A stretch of DNA of 64,000 nucleotides from Diprion similis (taxonomy: Eukaryota > Arthropoda > Insecta > Hymenoptera > Diprionidae). The first letter of the stretch is position 1. Each line of letters opens with the position of its first letter. Below the pieces are notes generated by a model. It was not told the DNA's origin and did no database searches. It saw nothing but the letters and a program-made list of their open reading frames with translations. Location of the stretch: assembly GCF_021155765.1 (NCBI RefSeq), contig NC_060114.1, forward strand, positions 5,580,001 to 5,644,000, in the 5' to 3' direction. This document shows positions 1-10,729 of this stretch, in pieces. Made by a program: the position numbers and the translations under genes.

Positions 1-79
1 ACGATGACGATGCAAACGTATTGGGGATCACTTTTATTGTTGATAAAATTTCGAAAACTACAAGAAAGAAGAAAAAAAC

Positions 80-151
80 TGGAGATGCCGGGGATTGAAC
101 CCGGGGCCTTTCACATGCAAAGCGAACGCTCTACCACTGAGCTACATCCCC
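80..151 (-). tRNA. tRNA-Ala (anticodon UGC), copy 1
   Basis: Read on the minus strand, the 72 nt fold as a full cloverleaf: 7-bp acceptor stem (GGGGATG/CATCTCC), D arm GCTC..GAGC, anticodon stem TTCGC/GTGAA with loop TTTGCAT (anticodon TGC), and T arm CCGGG/CCCGG with loop TTCAATC. The acceptor has the G3:U70 wobble pair, the main identity element for alanyl-tRNA synthetase. Discriminator is A73 and no CCA is encoded, as expected for a eukaryotic gene. A T-run follows the 3' end on the minus strand and should terminate Pol III. There is no intron. Confidence 0.96.
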
Positions 152-233
152 GCACGTGATAACGATGAAACGTATTGGGGATCACTTTTATTGTTGAGAA
201 AATTTCGAAAACTACAAGAAAGAAGAACAAAAC

Positions 234-305
234 TGGAGATGCCGGGGATTGAACCCGGGGCCTTTCACATGCAAAGCGAACGCTCTACCACTGAGCTACA
301 TCCCC
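234..305 (-). tRNA. tRNA-Ala (UGC), copy 2
   Basis: Same 72-nt sequence as copy 1. The downstream Pol III terminator is shorter because a C interrupts the A-run of the plus strand (GAACAAAAC), leaving T4 then G then T2 on the minus strand. It may terminate less efficiently than its neighbours. Confidence 0.96.
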
Positions 306-387
306 GCACGTGATAACGATGAAACGTATTGGGGATCACTTTTATTGTTGAGAAAATTTCGAAAACTACAAGAAAAAAGAAAAAAAC

Positions 388-459
388 TGGAGATGCCGGG
401 GATTGAACCCGGGGCCTTTCACATGCAAAGCGAACGCTCTACCACTGAGCTACATCCCC
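388..459 (-). tRNA. tRNA-Ala (UGC), copy 3
   Basis: Identical body to copy 1, with the G3:U70 pair and anticodon TGC. It belongs to the second unit type: CAGGTG follows the acceptor 5' end on the plus strand. Confidence 0.96.
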
Positions 460-542
460 GCAGGTGATAACGATGAAAACGTATTGGGGATCACTTTTAT
501 TGTTGAGAAAATTTCGAAAACTACAAGAAAGAAGAAAAAAAC

Positions 543-614
543 TGGAGATGCCGGGGATTGAACCCGGGGCCTTTCACATGCAAAGCGAACGCTCTACCAC
601 TGAGCTACATCCCC
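543..614 (-). tRNA. tRNA-Ala (UGC), copy 4
   Basis: Identical body to copy 1. First unit type (CACGTG flank), 309 bp from copy 2. Long T-run terminator on the minus strand. Confidence 0.96.
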
Positions 615-696
615 GCACGTGATAACGATGAAACGTATTGGGGATCACTTTTATTGTTGAGAAAATTTCGAAAACTACAAGAAAGAAGAAAAAAAC

Positions 697-768
697 TGGA
701 GATGCCGGGGATTGAACCCGGGGCCTTTCACATGCAAAGCGAACGCTCTACCACTGAGCTACATCCCC
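697..768 (-). tRNA. tRNA-Ala (UGC), copy 5
   Basis: Identical body to copy 1. Second unit type (CAGGTG flank), 309 bp from copy 3. Confidence 0.96.
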
Positions 769-851
769 GCAGGTGATAACGATGAAAACGTATTGGGGAT
801 CACTTTTATTGTTGAGAAAATTTCGAAAACTACAAGAAAGAAGAAAAAAAC

Positions 852-923
852 TGGAGATGCCGGGGATTGAACCCGGGGCCTTTCACATGCAAAGCGAACG
901 CTCTACCACTGAGCTACATCCCC
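852..923 (-). tRNA. tRNA-Ala (UGC), copy 6
   Basis: Identical body to copy 1. First unit type (CACGTG flank), 309 bp from copy 4. Confidence 0.96.
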
Positions 924-1005
924 GCACGTGATAACGATGAAACGTATTGGGGATCACTTTTATTGTTGAGAAAATTTCGAAAACTACAAGAAAGAAGAAA
1001 AAAAC

Positions 1006-1077
1006 TGGAGATGCCGGGGATTGAACCCGGGGCCTTTCACATGCAAAGCGAACGCTCTACCACTGAGCTACATCCCC
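1006..1077 (-). tRNA. tRNA-Ala (UGC), copy 7
   Basis: Identical body to copy 1. Second unit type (CAGGTG flank), 309 bp from copy 5. Confidence 0.96.
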
Positions 1078-1160
1078 GCAGGTGATAACGATGAAAACGT
1101 ATTGGGGATCACTTTTATTGTTGAGAAAATTTCGAAAACTACAAGAAAGAAGAAAAAAAC

Positions 1161-1232
1161 TGGAGATGCCGGGGATTGAACCCGGGGCCTTTCACATGCA
1201 AAGCGAACGCTCTACCACTGAGCTACATCCCC
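1161..1232 (-). tRNA. tRNA-Ala (UGC), copy 8
   Basis: Identical body to copy 1. First unit type (CACGTG flank), 309 bp from copy 6. Confidence 0.96.
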
Positions 1233-1314
1233 GCACGTGATAACGATGAAACGTATTGGGGATCACTTTTATTGTTGAGAAAATTTCGAAAACTACAAGA
1301 AAGAAGAAAAAAAC

Positions 1315-1386
1315 TGGAGATGCCGGGGATTGAACCCGGGGCCTTTCACATGCAAAGCGAACGCTCTACCACTGAGCTACATCCCC
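1315..1386 (-). tRNA. tRNA-Ala (UGC), copy 9
   Basis: Identical body to copy 1. Its upstream flank on the minus strand switches to the ACGATGACGATG spacer variant, so it marks the junction with the outermost unit. Confidence 0.96.
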
Positions 1387-1469
1387 GCACACGATGACGA
1401 TGATAACGTATTGGGGATCAGTTTTGTTGTTGATAAAATTTCGAAAACTACAAGAAAGAAGAAAAAAAC

Positions 1470-1541
1470 TGGAGATGCCGGGGATCGAACCCGGGGCCTT
1501 TCACATGCAAAGCGAACGCTCTACCACTGAGCTACATCCCC
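1470..1541 (-). tRNA. tRNA-Ala (UGC), copy 10, T-loop variant
   Basis: Same cloverleaf, but the T loop is TTCGATC rather than TTCAATC (G57 in place of A57). This is closer to the consensus B-box. Both bases are purines and allowed at position 57, so the gene should work. It is the outermost copy and its 5' flank is unique sequence, consistent with escape from homogenisation. Confidence 0.95.
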
Positions 1542-2640
1542 ATACTTGATAACGATGAAAAGTGTTTTGAGTTGTCAACGAACCGGTTTACGGATCCATT
1601 TCAGATACCTACGTAAAATCGACGCGATTGCGCTCATTTAGGATTAAGGAGATTGTAGGTTCGCCAAAAATCGACATTTTTGGTTAGTTTTGGTACGAGG
1701 TAGTCGTACATTATGTGTTCGTCGAATTATTATATATATATAATAAATTATTATATAGAAAATTAAAAAACGCTCTAATTTCGAAGAAAAACTAAGATGT
1801 CGATACAACTTGATTTAAATCCGTACGTCTGATCTCAATCTACGATGCCTCATTTTATTCCGAAGACTATTGTCTATAACCGCGTATAATGTATTCTTCA
1901 ACAGTAAAATCGGCGTTTCCTACGAAAGTATACTTGACGAATTGGAACTTGCGCATTTCGTCTCAGTCGTTCACGTGCGATTAATCGGAGATTGAATTAA
2001 TTTCCTAAGGCTCACGTGATGGATCATTAAAAAAGGAACATTTTTCGCGACTTCAGAATGAATTTTCAAAAGTTAAGCAAATGAGAATATTTTGATTTAT
2101 GACAGATTACTGGTTTTCAGAGGATCTTATAAAGTTGAAAAATTACCTTTTTTCTTAAAAATTCGTTCTTCAACGAACTTTGTCAATAAACAGCATCTGA
2201 AAATTTGAAACCAGCCAACTTCGTTAAGTCAATTTAATAATTCTTATAGTTTATTGTGCATTTAGCCTTTTGCAGTAGAGATCTGGTTATTCTGTTTAAA
2301 CAATTGAACCACTGTTTCAACTTTTTAGCGCTTTTTGACGGCAGTCTTCTTTGTCGCATATTTATTACGATCATTGAACTACGGCAGTACCAATTCATGA
2401 ACAAGTAATATATTGAAGCACAATTAGGTTAAGTTAAACATTGTTACCAACATATCAACCTCTTATTTTATAGATGTACAGGACTAAGAAACGCAACCGT
2501 GCAGGTTTCTAATTCTCAAAGCAGAGACAATAGCACAAAAGAAACGAAGAAACAGAAAACAATGGGTGAATAGGAGAAAATAGTGAGTATAAAAAAAAAA
2601 TACCAGGAAAAATGAACAATAACGACGATACAAACCTTAC
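1542..2640. other. intergenic, no gene seen
   Basis: AT-rich sequence with short TA runs near 1731-1757. No open frame with convincing codon content and no hairpin element were found. Confidence 0.6.
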
Positions 2641-2674
2641 CGACCTCGAACTCTCTCATCGCGTGACCTTGCAT
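2641..2674 (-). CDS. possible first coding exon, minus-strand gene
   Basis: On the minus strand an ATG at 2674 opens a 34-nt frame (MQGHAMREFEV plus one base) that ends in a consensus donor, G|GTAAGG, at 2640-2635. A purine sits at -3 of the ATG. The preceding ~160 bp (to about 2830 on the plus strand) has clearly more CG-containing sequence than its surroundings, as expected for a promoter or 5' UTR. The rest of such a gene would lie to the left, beyond the tRNA array. I do not recognise the peptide, and an exon this short could be chance. Confidence 0.22.
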
Positions 2675-2841
2675 TTCGAGGTAAACAACATGTACGCAAT
2701 AGCGAACGAGTGAAACACATAGTTCTGCGGTGTGGAAAGAACGCGATCACGCTGCAGCGGAAGTAGTCGAAATACCGATGTAAACGACCGTAACAACTGT
2801 CGAGGCTTATTATGTAACACGCGTGTAATTCTGCTGCAGGC

Positions 2842-3689
2842 TAATTTCGACTAGTAACTTTTCATTTATTTATTCTTATTGTGAAAATTTTTGTTTCACC
2901 ATAAGTGTTTAAAATCGTAAATATGTTCATATTAACACACTTTCAAGCTTATAAGTGAAAACTATAGGTAAAATCTTACGTAAGAAGTGGGAGGAGGAGT
3001 CCAAGAAATCTTATGTGTCCTTACATGGGGGGGGGGGGGGGGGTTAAAAATGGCTGAAATCGCCCTGACGTAATCAATGAATGGCCGTTAACGAGCTACA
3101 GTATAAAGTTTTTCAGAATTGGATGTAACCATTTCTGTACAAATAGGACAAGACTAGAATTGAAATTCTGGAGTAAAAATTTGGCTTCATTTTCAAACAA
3201 TCTTATGTTCAATCAATGTATCAAATCAACTTCGACAATTTATTCCGCAATCGAACATAAAATTGTGATTCACAATTTATCATTTAAAGATTCTTGAACC
3301 ACATTGAAAAAAATGTCATTTTTTTTATAGGTGGTAGAAAAATCTAGCCAAATGGATGATGTTACGATGTTCTTGGAATCAGAAGAAAATGTGAGACCAG
3401 TAACTATTTAGCAGTTATTATAGCTGTCAATAATATATTTTCTCGGTACTGCCACATTAAATCTGTTTCTTTAGTTCGCTATATTTTGGCAGTTACATGG
3501 GGCCTCAGTATCAATTAGTTGTTTCACAATACAAATAATTTATCACAAGTGACCAAAATCAAAAAGAATGTTAATACGTAACAGATTTCCTAGCTACAAG
3601 TACAAAAATAATTTCCCTTTTGTATCCCGAACTGTATTCTTTGATTACGTTAAAAAACGAAAATAACTGAGGACTGTATAGTTGGTACC
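2842..3689. other. intergenic, no gene seen
   Basis: AT-rich DNA with no supported gene. A run of 17 G occupies 3027-3043. Such a run is rare in this sequence and could form a G-quadruplex or mark a sequencing or assembly weak point. Confidence 0.6.
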
Positions 3690-4345
3690 CTTCAGGCATT
3701 GTTCCGATTTAGAGACCTGAAAAAAGTGATTTTATAGGCAAAAAAACAACGAAGTTTCTCAAAATTTTGACTGTATTTTAACCTCGATTTTAACACATGT
3801 ATAAAAATTATAATAAAAATTTTTTATCATCAAATTGTCGAAAAATGGCGGAGTTATTAGCTGTCCATTGAAGCACTTCGCCGCTGGAATCTCAATTGGC
3901 GAAAAGGACAAGCTAGAGTGCGTAATTCTTGTCCGAAACGTAAGAACCAAAATTACTTTTAATTGACCTATATTTTCATTATCGATGAACTAAAAACATT
4001 GATAAAAAAGTAATTTTATTTCCTTTCCTATCGTACGAGTCATGATTTTTTTTATAAAAAATCGTCACCATTTCTTTCAAGCTCGAAACTTAATATGATT
4101 TCAATGTTTTTTTTTTGGGGGGGGGGGGGACTCGATAATGAAGATATATGTCAATTAAAAATAATTTTGGTTCTTACGTATCAGACATTAATTACGCACT
4201 CCGTCTTTACCACCAATTCGAGACTCCAGCGGTAAGGCGCTCAAAATTTGAGAAAGCTTCGCTGATTTTTTTTCTCACTATCAAAAAAAAAACCGCCAAC
4301 AAGCACCTTTTTAGGCTTCTAAAGCAGAACACTGCCTTAACTAGA
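3690..4345. mobile_element. imperfect foldback element
   Basis: The arm at about 3690-4000 is the reverse complement of about 4101-4345. Paired landmarks are GTAAGAACCAAAATTACTTT (from 3940) with GGTTCTTACG (from 4168), and ATTATCGATGAAC with CTCGATAATG. The right arm lacks about 80 bp present in the left (about 3775-3860). The inner part holds T10 followed by G13 at 4107-4129. I could not define target-site duplications. It looks like an old MITE or foldback insertion with no coding capacity. Confidence 0.65.
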
Positions 4346-4754
4346 AATTTTTCTCCGTACAGTCAAATAGTCTGCGATATTTGTCTTCTACCAAAATTAG
4401 CCACCCCCAGCATCTGGATGCACGAAGGTGAAACGTAAATGCGTCTGCCTTACTGCATTTTAAGCGACTCCAGGCGCCACCGCTGTCGTATTTTTGGCAC
4501 TGAGCGTCTGGTCTTTAAGGGTTTTCCAAAGCTAGATAAGAAAACTTTATACGCTTCGGGATGCTGCACACAAAGCTAGACAAATGATTTATTTTTCCAA
4601 GTGAAATATGGCGATTAATGTGACCAAATAAATGTTTATTATTTATTTTTAGTTTTTGAAAATAGGCGTTACTTCATATTTAGAGAATTCGGCTATAAGC
4701 AAGAATACTCGAGGAAAATAATTTATGTGACTAAATAGTATACCAATTTAATTC

Positions 4755-5487
4755 TTAAGGCCTTACATACGTTAGCAGCTCCAAAAATGCGCTACAAGAA
4801 AATTTTTTTTTAGTAGGGATAACAGTAAAAATTAGAAAAAAAAAATAGTACACGTAGTTTATTGGTATTTAAACTTTATAAAAAAACTTATTTCACTTTA
4901 TTTTTAGAAAAATGAGTGTATAAAAAATCAAGTGATCCACAATACTAAGAAAAAAAAGTTACTCCACGGTCGGCATCATATCTCCAGTAAATATTGATCG
5001 ATCTGCAAAATTTAAAAAGATTCTTGTGAAATAAAGTTGTAGTTATAGTATGTAGAGCCGGATTTTTGATATTTTGGTTTGAAAATTTTATAAAAATAAT
5101 TAAAGTGTAAATTTATGACGTAAAACGCATATTTTTTTTTAAACTGACATAAATTGCTAAATTTTTCGAAATTCAAAAATCTGGCTCGACATACTATAAC
5201 TATAACTTTGTTTGACAATAATTTTTTTAAATTTTGCAGATCGATCAACATTTACTGGAGATAAGATTCCGACTGTGGAACAACTTTGTTTTCTTAATGT
5301 TGTGGATCACGTGATTTTTTGTGCGCTAATTTTTCTAAAAATAAAGTGAAATAAAATTTTTCATAAAGTTTAAATACCAATAAACTAGGTGTACCATTTA
5401 TTGTTATTAATTTCTATTGTTATCTCTACTAAAAAAAAAATTCTTATAGCGCATTTTTGGCACCGCTCAACGGATGTAAGGCCTTAA
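4755..5487. mobile_element. hairpin MITE, TTAA-flanked, ~730 bp
   Basis: The ends are TTAAGGCCTTACAT and its exact reverse complement ATGTAAGGCCTTAA. Almost the whole element pairs with itself: the 4755-5090 arm matches the reverse of 5150-5487, leaving a short loop near 5090-5150. TTAA at both ends fits the target-site duplication used by piggyBac-like elements, although GGCC at the tip is not the classic piggyBac CCC. There is no transposase frame, so it is non-autonomous. Confidence 0.8.
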
Positions 5488-6230
5488 ATTATTACACTGT
5501 GTAGTGAATATTCAACTTGCTTCGTCTAAAATCTCATTTCCCCACGAAGAACAATGAAACCTGAGCCTCCAAATATACCTAAATAATAACTCTGCCTTCA
5601 TCTTTCGCTGTTATAATGCCACGATTAAAATACCACTGTTAATGAATTATAAAATCGCGCGCTATTATCGAATAATTTCATAACCAAATTTATAACAATA
5701 TTTTTGCAACTTATACACATCTTTCAATTCTTCATTACGTCAATTTTTATGGATACAATATCGTGCTGAAGTACCCGAGTATAGAGAAGCTATTTTTCAA
5801 GATTATTTGAAATCCTGATCGACAGTTTTGAAAAAATCGTAAATGAAAAAGACGCGCGTTCGATCAATCTCCGAAATCCGTGATAATCATAATTTGAGGT
5901 CACATTTTTTATTCCTATAGCTATTTTCACTATTAGAATAAAATTGAGAATGACTAGTTTTCTCATCTTCAAATCTGAAGCCTGATAATCTTTTCGAGAA
6001 AAAACGAGGGCAAGCATTGAAATTACAGATTTCCAAAAAGCTTCGATCGACGAATCGATAAACGTCACGCTACAAAAGAAATCAGATAATATAATTTTAT
6101 ACAATGCGAGCATATTGTAAGCGTTTTTCCATGCGTGTTTTACTGTACACAAAGTACCCGTTTCTATGATAATCGAGTGAGTACTGAAAAGCCCAGTTTC
6201 AAGTCCTAGTAGTTAAAAGTGATATTTTCT
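5488..6230. other. intergenic, no supported gene
   Basis: AT-rich. A 120-codon frame on the minus strand (6152-5790) is present, but its composition is biased and no domain is recognisable. It is treated as chance. Confidence 0.5.
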
Positions 6231-6780
6231 GTACTGCGCGCATGCGCCGTCGCGAACACATCTGACATTACGCGACCCTAACCTCAATTTCGTGCTCCGT
6301 GAAAGAACGTGCAACATAGTCCTACTGTATGAAGAATCGTGTGCAGCAAGGACACGACGGTCTATATTAATAATATCTAATATTATGTTTCAAACAAATC
6401 TCAAGTTTAGAAATTTTATCTGCATATTTCGGAATGAAAAGGGCTTCGAAACAGATCGAAAAACTTTTTTTTGGCTACACCATAACAATGTATAACATGA
6501 CGAATGAGTATTCGTCAAAATTTGAAGTAAAAAAATTAAATTTTGGTCAGTCGGATCGGGTTTCGCTCTTTCACCGGCTCGTGAAACCGTTCGCAATGCT
6601 CGAGTGCGTTGGGCAGGTGCCCAACGTCCGGTCCGTGTCACGTGTATGCCGGTACCTGGCGTTTGTTCCTAGTGGTTGTACATATTTGGTGTTCACATAT
6701 AGGGCGTTCCGCGCCAAACCTACGTCTCGCGCATCCGCCATTTGTCCTTGTAAATTTTTCACATTCCTCTCTGAATTCTA
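6230..6780. promoter_or_regulatory. promoter-like island with NRF-1-type site
   Basis: 6238-6247 reads GCGCATGCGC, the palindromic core bound by NRF-1 (Ewg in insects). From 6540 to 6770 the CpG and GC content is well above the surroundings. This part includes a perfect inverted repeat, CGTTGGGC..GCCCAACG at about 6608-6627, and CCGCCATTT at 6735-6743, which on the minus strand is ATGGCGG-like, a motif common near insect and vertebrate transcription starts. No linked gene could be identified in either direction, so direction and target are unknown. Confidence 0.4.
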
Positions 6781-9700
6781 ACTAGCGTACTGACATTATT
6801 TTAAGATGTTTCTTTAAAATCATTTCAACTTGTTTTCTGTTTTTTTTTTTCATACTCCTTCGTTTTGTTTTTTCTCGAGTATCTCTGAAACCCATTTATG
6901 TTGACATAATTTCACTGTTAAGAAAGGACCAAAACTTTTTTTTGTTCGGTTTACCTACGTGGTTTCAAACATTTTCATACCGGTTTAAAAATTGCGGACA
7001 AGTTTTTTTTTTTTCTATTTATCCAACCAAATTCGTGCGGTTATTATTATTATATTGTTATTAACGTATTGAGTGATTTAAATTAAAATATACGGATTTA
7101 TTGAAATTTTTATGGTTATTTTTTTTCAGTTTTTTATTTTTTTTTGGTCTATTTCTTTTAAAACAGTTGTATTTCCCAACGATTCATGACAAGATTGTTT
7201 GAATTCAGTGTCACGAAAATCAATAATTCTTCACGCAACGTTTATACTAAGGAAAATTTCTATTCAAATTTCGTTGATTGAAATGCAAGAAAAAAAAAAA
7301 TATATATATGAAATCTATCTTTCGAAAACAGTAATAAATTATTATTAATATTGTCTAACATATTGGACACATCGAGAAAAATTATACGGTGTTAAAAAAT
7401 TATATTCCGAAATTATGAATATATATGTATTGTTGGAATTGCGTGTGAAAATTTGTGTACAACTCATTGATCAATTGTTAGAGTAGGTGCTAGAAATACG
7501 GTACAACGGTTGGAAAGTTTTTTTTTTTTCTACATTGTAATAACAAAACTCACTTCCGACGATTCTGGAAAAATAAAATTTACATTCGGTGGATTTCTCA
7601 AAATTGAAGAAAACGAGAACTGCAGTTTTGAATTTAGTTATTTTGCAGAAATCATAAATTATAAAAACCCGAAAACAAAAAAGAAAAACACTTAAATAAG
7701 TTGGCACGGAATGCTCCATACAAATAGAATATTATTTTATAAGTGTGCTCAATATTTATTAAATATATAAGTTATCACGCACACATAATTTGTGTGGCAA
7801 TTCTGTTCAGGTGGATATAATATCTTTAAAAGAATGCAGCACACACAGAACGATCAACTGTTCTTGTGTCGTATCGCGGCTGCAGGTAAAACGAAATGAC
7901 TAACTCTTTTGGCATCCACGTCGCCACCACTCGCATGTGTTAGCTAAGCCCGTCCCCTCGCGCCTGAAGAGTAATCTTGTGCATAATAATGAAGAATGAA
8001 CAGAGAAATAATGGAAAAATAAAGAAAAAAACAAACAAAACAAAACGAAATAAAAAGAAACGAACAAACAATAAAGACCATAGCAATGAAAAAAGGAATT
8101 AAACAAACTTCGCCCACCTAGGTGAATCACAATGCAACGCTAGGAATTCTGACTGAATGAATAGTTAATATTTTTTTTCAATATTTTGAAATGAACTGAA
8201 TTGTTTTTAGCGCTATTTCATTAAAAAATAGAGAAATTCTTGAAACTGTAGTTAAAAAATGTGGAGAAGACAAATAAAAAAGAAAAAAATTGAACGATTT
8301 TCAAAATTTTTTTAGACACTTTTGATAAAATTGTCTCATCGGGTATGTTAATGTGAGAAACTTGTAATTTTTCTGAGTTGCCGGATAATTGTTGTATTTA
8401 ATAATTACTACTATTATAACAAAATGTGAAACAATTAGTAACTATTTATTGTGATCGTAATTCTGTACACTATTTTCATGCAAACGGTTCAATTTCGTGC
8501 CGAATTCAAGGTTCATTACCATGATTTTCAACAGCTTTGATTAAAAATGTGGCTATTAACTCCATCTTGAGAATCACAAAGATTTGGGAAGGAAAGGAAA
8601 TTTCTGAAAATCAGCTAGTATTGTAATTTTTTAGATTAATTGAAAAATCCAAACAACAAAATTATAGTTTAGAAATTCCAATTTCGAGTAAGAATGTTCT
8701 TTCAAGGTTTTCTATCTTTCTTAACAATAAATCGCAGCTCGATATTCACGTCAGTCGAATGTATAATATGTGAAATTACGATATTGTGATTACTTGAAAA
8801 GCATGAATATAAAATCTCGAATACAAATTACAAATTATAATTTTAACTGCTGCTTTATTTATTTCTTATAGCTACAACCACGCGATGTTAAGAACCCCTT
8901 ACCTAGTTTTCATGTTGTTTTGTCAATAATACTGTACAACATGATCCTGTGTTGCACCCTAGCGAATGCACACCATTAATCATCCCATGATAATTTTACA
9001 AGCTAAACAGCAATGTCGTCAAGTATACAATTTTGATTTCATACTTTTTCCCGCTTTTCTTTTCATCGATTCACTTCAGAAAATCATCCAAGAATAATGA
9101 TGACGCATTGCACTTATTGAAAACGCCAAAAAAGAAACAGTTAAATAGAAAACTATAGCGAATAAAAAAATTAAAACGATTTCGGAGAAATTACTATGAA
9201 ATTATGTTAAAAAAAAATTAGGTAAAAAGTAAGAAAATTTTGCATCAGTGATTAATACTACCAACTAAGAAACCCATTAATTATTCATAACATTAACGTT
9301 TTGACTAATCGAACTTTCTTTAATTCGACTATAATCTTCTCATTCGATAAGATAATCAAGTGAATAATATAACTACATATCATCTGAAAAGCGATAAAGT
9401 CTACAAAATCTCCATTTGGATCAACCGATTCACGAAATTTATTCTGTCACAATATGCATACACATTATTGCTGGGATAATTACCAACTAATGACAAACCT
9501 TTAATCTTTAACAGTTTTCCTGGATTTTACCAAAAGTTTTCAGTTAAAACGTGCACTTGATATAGTCTCGATCAAATATTATTGTCTATAATAGTAAGCC
9601 ATAATAGCATCAGATTAACTTCTAAACAATCGGTAACAACTTACTCGGTAAACTAGGCATAACTCAGAACAATTAGCAACTTACTCTTTAGTTTTACGAG

Positions 9701-10190
9701 TAATTTACTTAACGGTGAAAATTTAGTTATTCACAAGTTATATCAACTTTATTAAACAGTTGAGAGAACTCTTGTATTTTAACTTAACTGAAGTTTTCGG
9801 TCAAATGAAAAGTCTGAGAGTGTTAATTATAGTCGATCAAACATTTATATCAGTGCTTAATTAACGTAGTTGGGGAATTCATCGTTTGCTAAACAGTCTA
9901 CATTGGTTCACAACTTCAGGTTACAGTTTTTTAAACACCGGTTCGGGCCATTGTAATACATTCCTTATTCTGATCGAACTTTAATATCTACGGTAGAAAT
10001 CGTAACTGATAATCAAAAATAAAGTTGACGAATCGTGAAGAAAAATTCACTCGATAATCGTTAATCATATAATGATTAGAAATTCGAAATGCACTTTCAC
10101 ATAGTTATAATACGTAATATAATAAATTACCTTGCGTTGCAGTTGCTTTCCATCGACCACCAGTGACAGTTTTATGTGATGAACTAGATT
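6781..10190. other. long AT-rich intergenic stretch
   Basis: Homopolymer A/T runs, a short TA run near 7302 and no coding-like frame. Frames in 7471-8130 arise from A/T-rich low-complexity sequence. I see nothing else of note. Confidence 0.55.
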
Positions 10191-10194
10191 CTAG

Positions 10195-10720
10195 AGCGTA
10201 TCATCGTCAATATTTAGATTCGCACAGTCGTATCTTGAACCTACACTTCAAATTTGCACGGCACTAGATTTCTTGACCTCATCCAATCGAGTCATCGCCG
10301 CGTTCGCGTGATCGGAGTGCGAAAAAATGTGAGTTTACTCAAATCAAAAGGCGATGAAAAAATTCCCCACCCTTTTTTACCGTTCGTCGATACATGGTTG
10401 GTCTTCTTTTGGTTATTTCACTGTCTCGGAAAAGTTACGGGTAAATAAATAAATTAATTAACAAACGGAGCGTAGGTTCATTGCAAGGGAACCTGAACCT
10501 GCTCGCCTCGTGTCACGCGCACTGCACACACCGGGTGGCTTCGGTCTTCACTTCCTTGTGAGCCGTATTACACCGGCACCGTTGTCATGTAAACAACCCT
10601 TGGCGACCAATCACGTGCTTTCACAACCAAGCCTACATCAGGCCGATTTATACCGGGCGGGAAAAGCGTTTCATCGACTCATGCTTCATTCACGATCTTC
10701 TAATAATCACCATCCACTGT
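10195..10720. promoter_or_regulatory. promoter-like block: CCAAT, E-box, E2F-like, TATA
   Basis: CCAATCACGTG at about 10608-10618 joins a CCAAT box to an E-box. GGCGGGAAAA at about 10657 matches an E2F-type site. On the minus strand GGTATAAATCGG is a good TATA box next to it. Upstream, CCAATCGAG lies near 10280, and a consensus donor GTGAGT begins at 10329 on the plus strand, which could end a non-coding first exon. The motifs cluster in a GC-raised stretch, but no coding exon can be attached to them. Confidence 0.35.
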
Positions 10721-10729
10721 TTGAACGTT

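Larger units (their letters stand above)
1..1550 (-). repeat. tandem array of tRNA-Ala units (~154 bp, dimeric)
   Basis: Ten copies of a unit made of a 72-bp tRNA gene plus an ~82-bp spacer. tRNA starts are 154 or 155 bp apart. Two spacer types alternate: one reads CACGTGATAACGATGAAACG next to the tRNA, the other has CAGGTG and one extra A. Equivalent units therefore recur every 309 bp (234, 543, 852, 1161 and 388, 697, 1006, 1315). The spacers are almost identical, which points to recent unequal exchange or gene conversion. The outermost spacers (1-79 and 1387-1469) share a different ACGATGACGATG variant, so the array has edge-type units, and the left edge suggests further copies outside the window. 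Confidence 0.95.

Noticed and set aside
95-1530. Repeated 66-73-codon plus-strand frames across the tRNA array
   Set aside because: They are read-through of the reverse strand of tRNA-Ala genes and spacers. The cloverleaf and G3:U70 pair explain the conservation.
1-1550. CRISPR-like array of repeats and spacers
   Set aside because: The conserved parts are complete tRNA genes and the spacers are themselves repeated, in a eukaryotic context.
5790-6152. 120-codon minus frame as a membrane-protein gene
   Set aside because: Hydrophobic look is explained by A/T bias; no family motif, promoter or splice site supports it.
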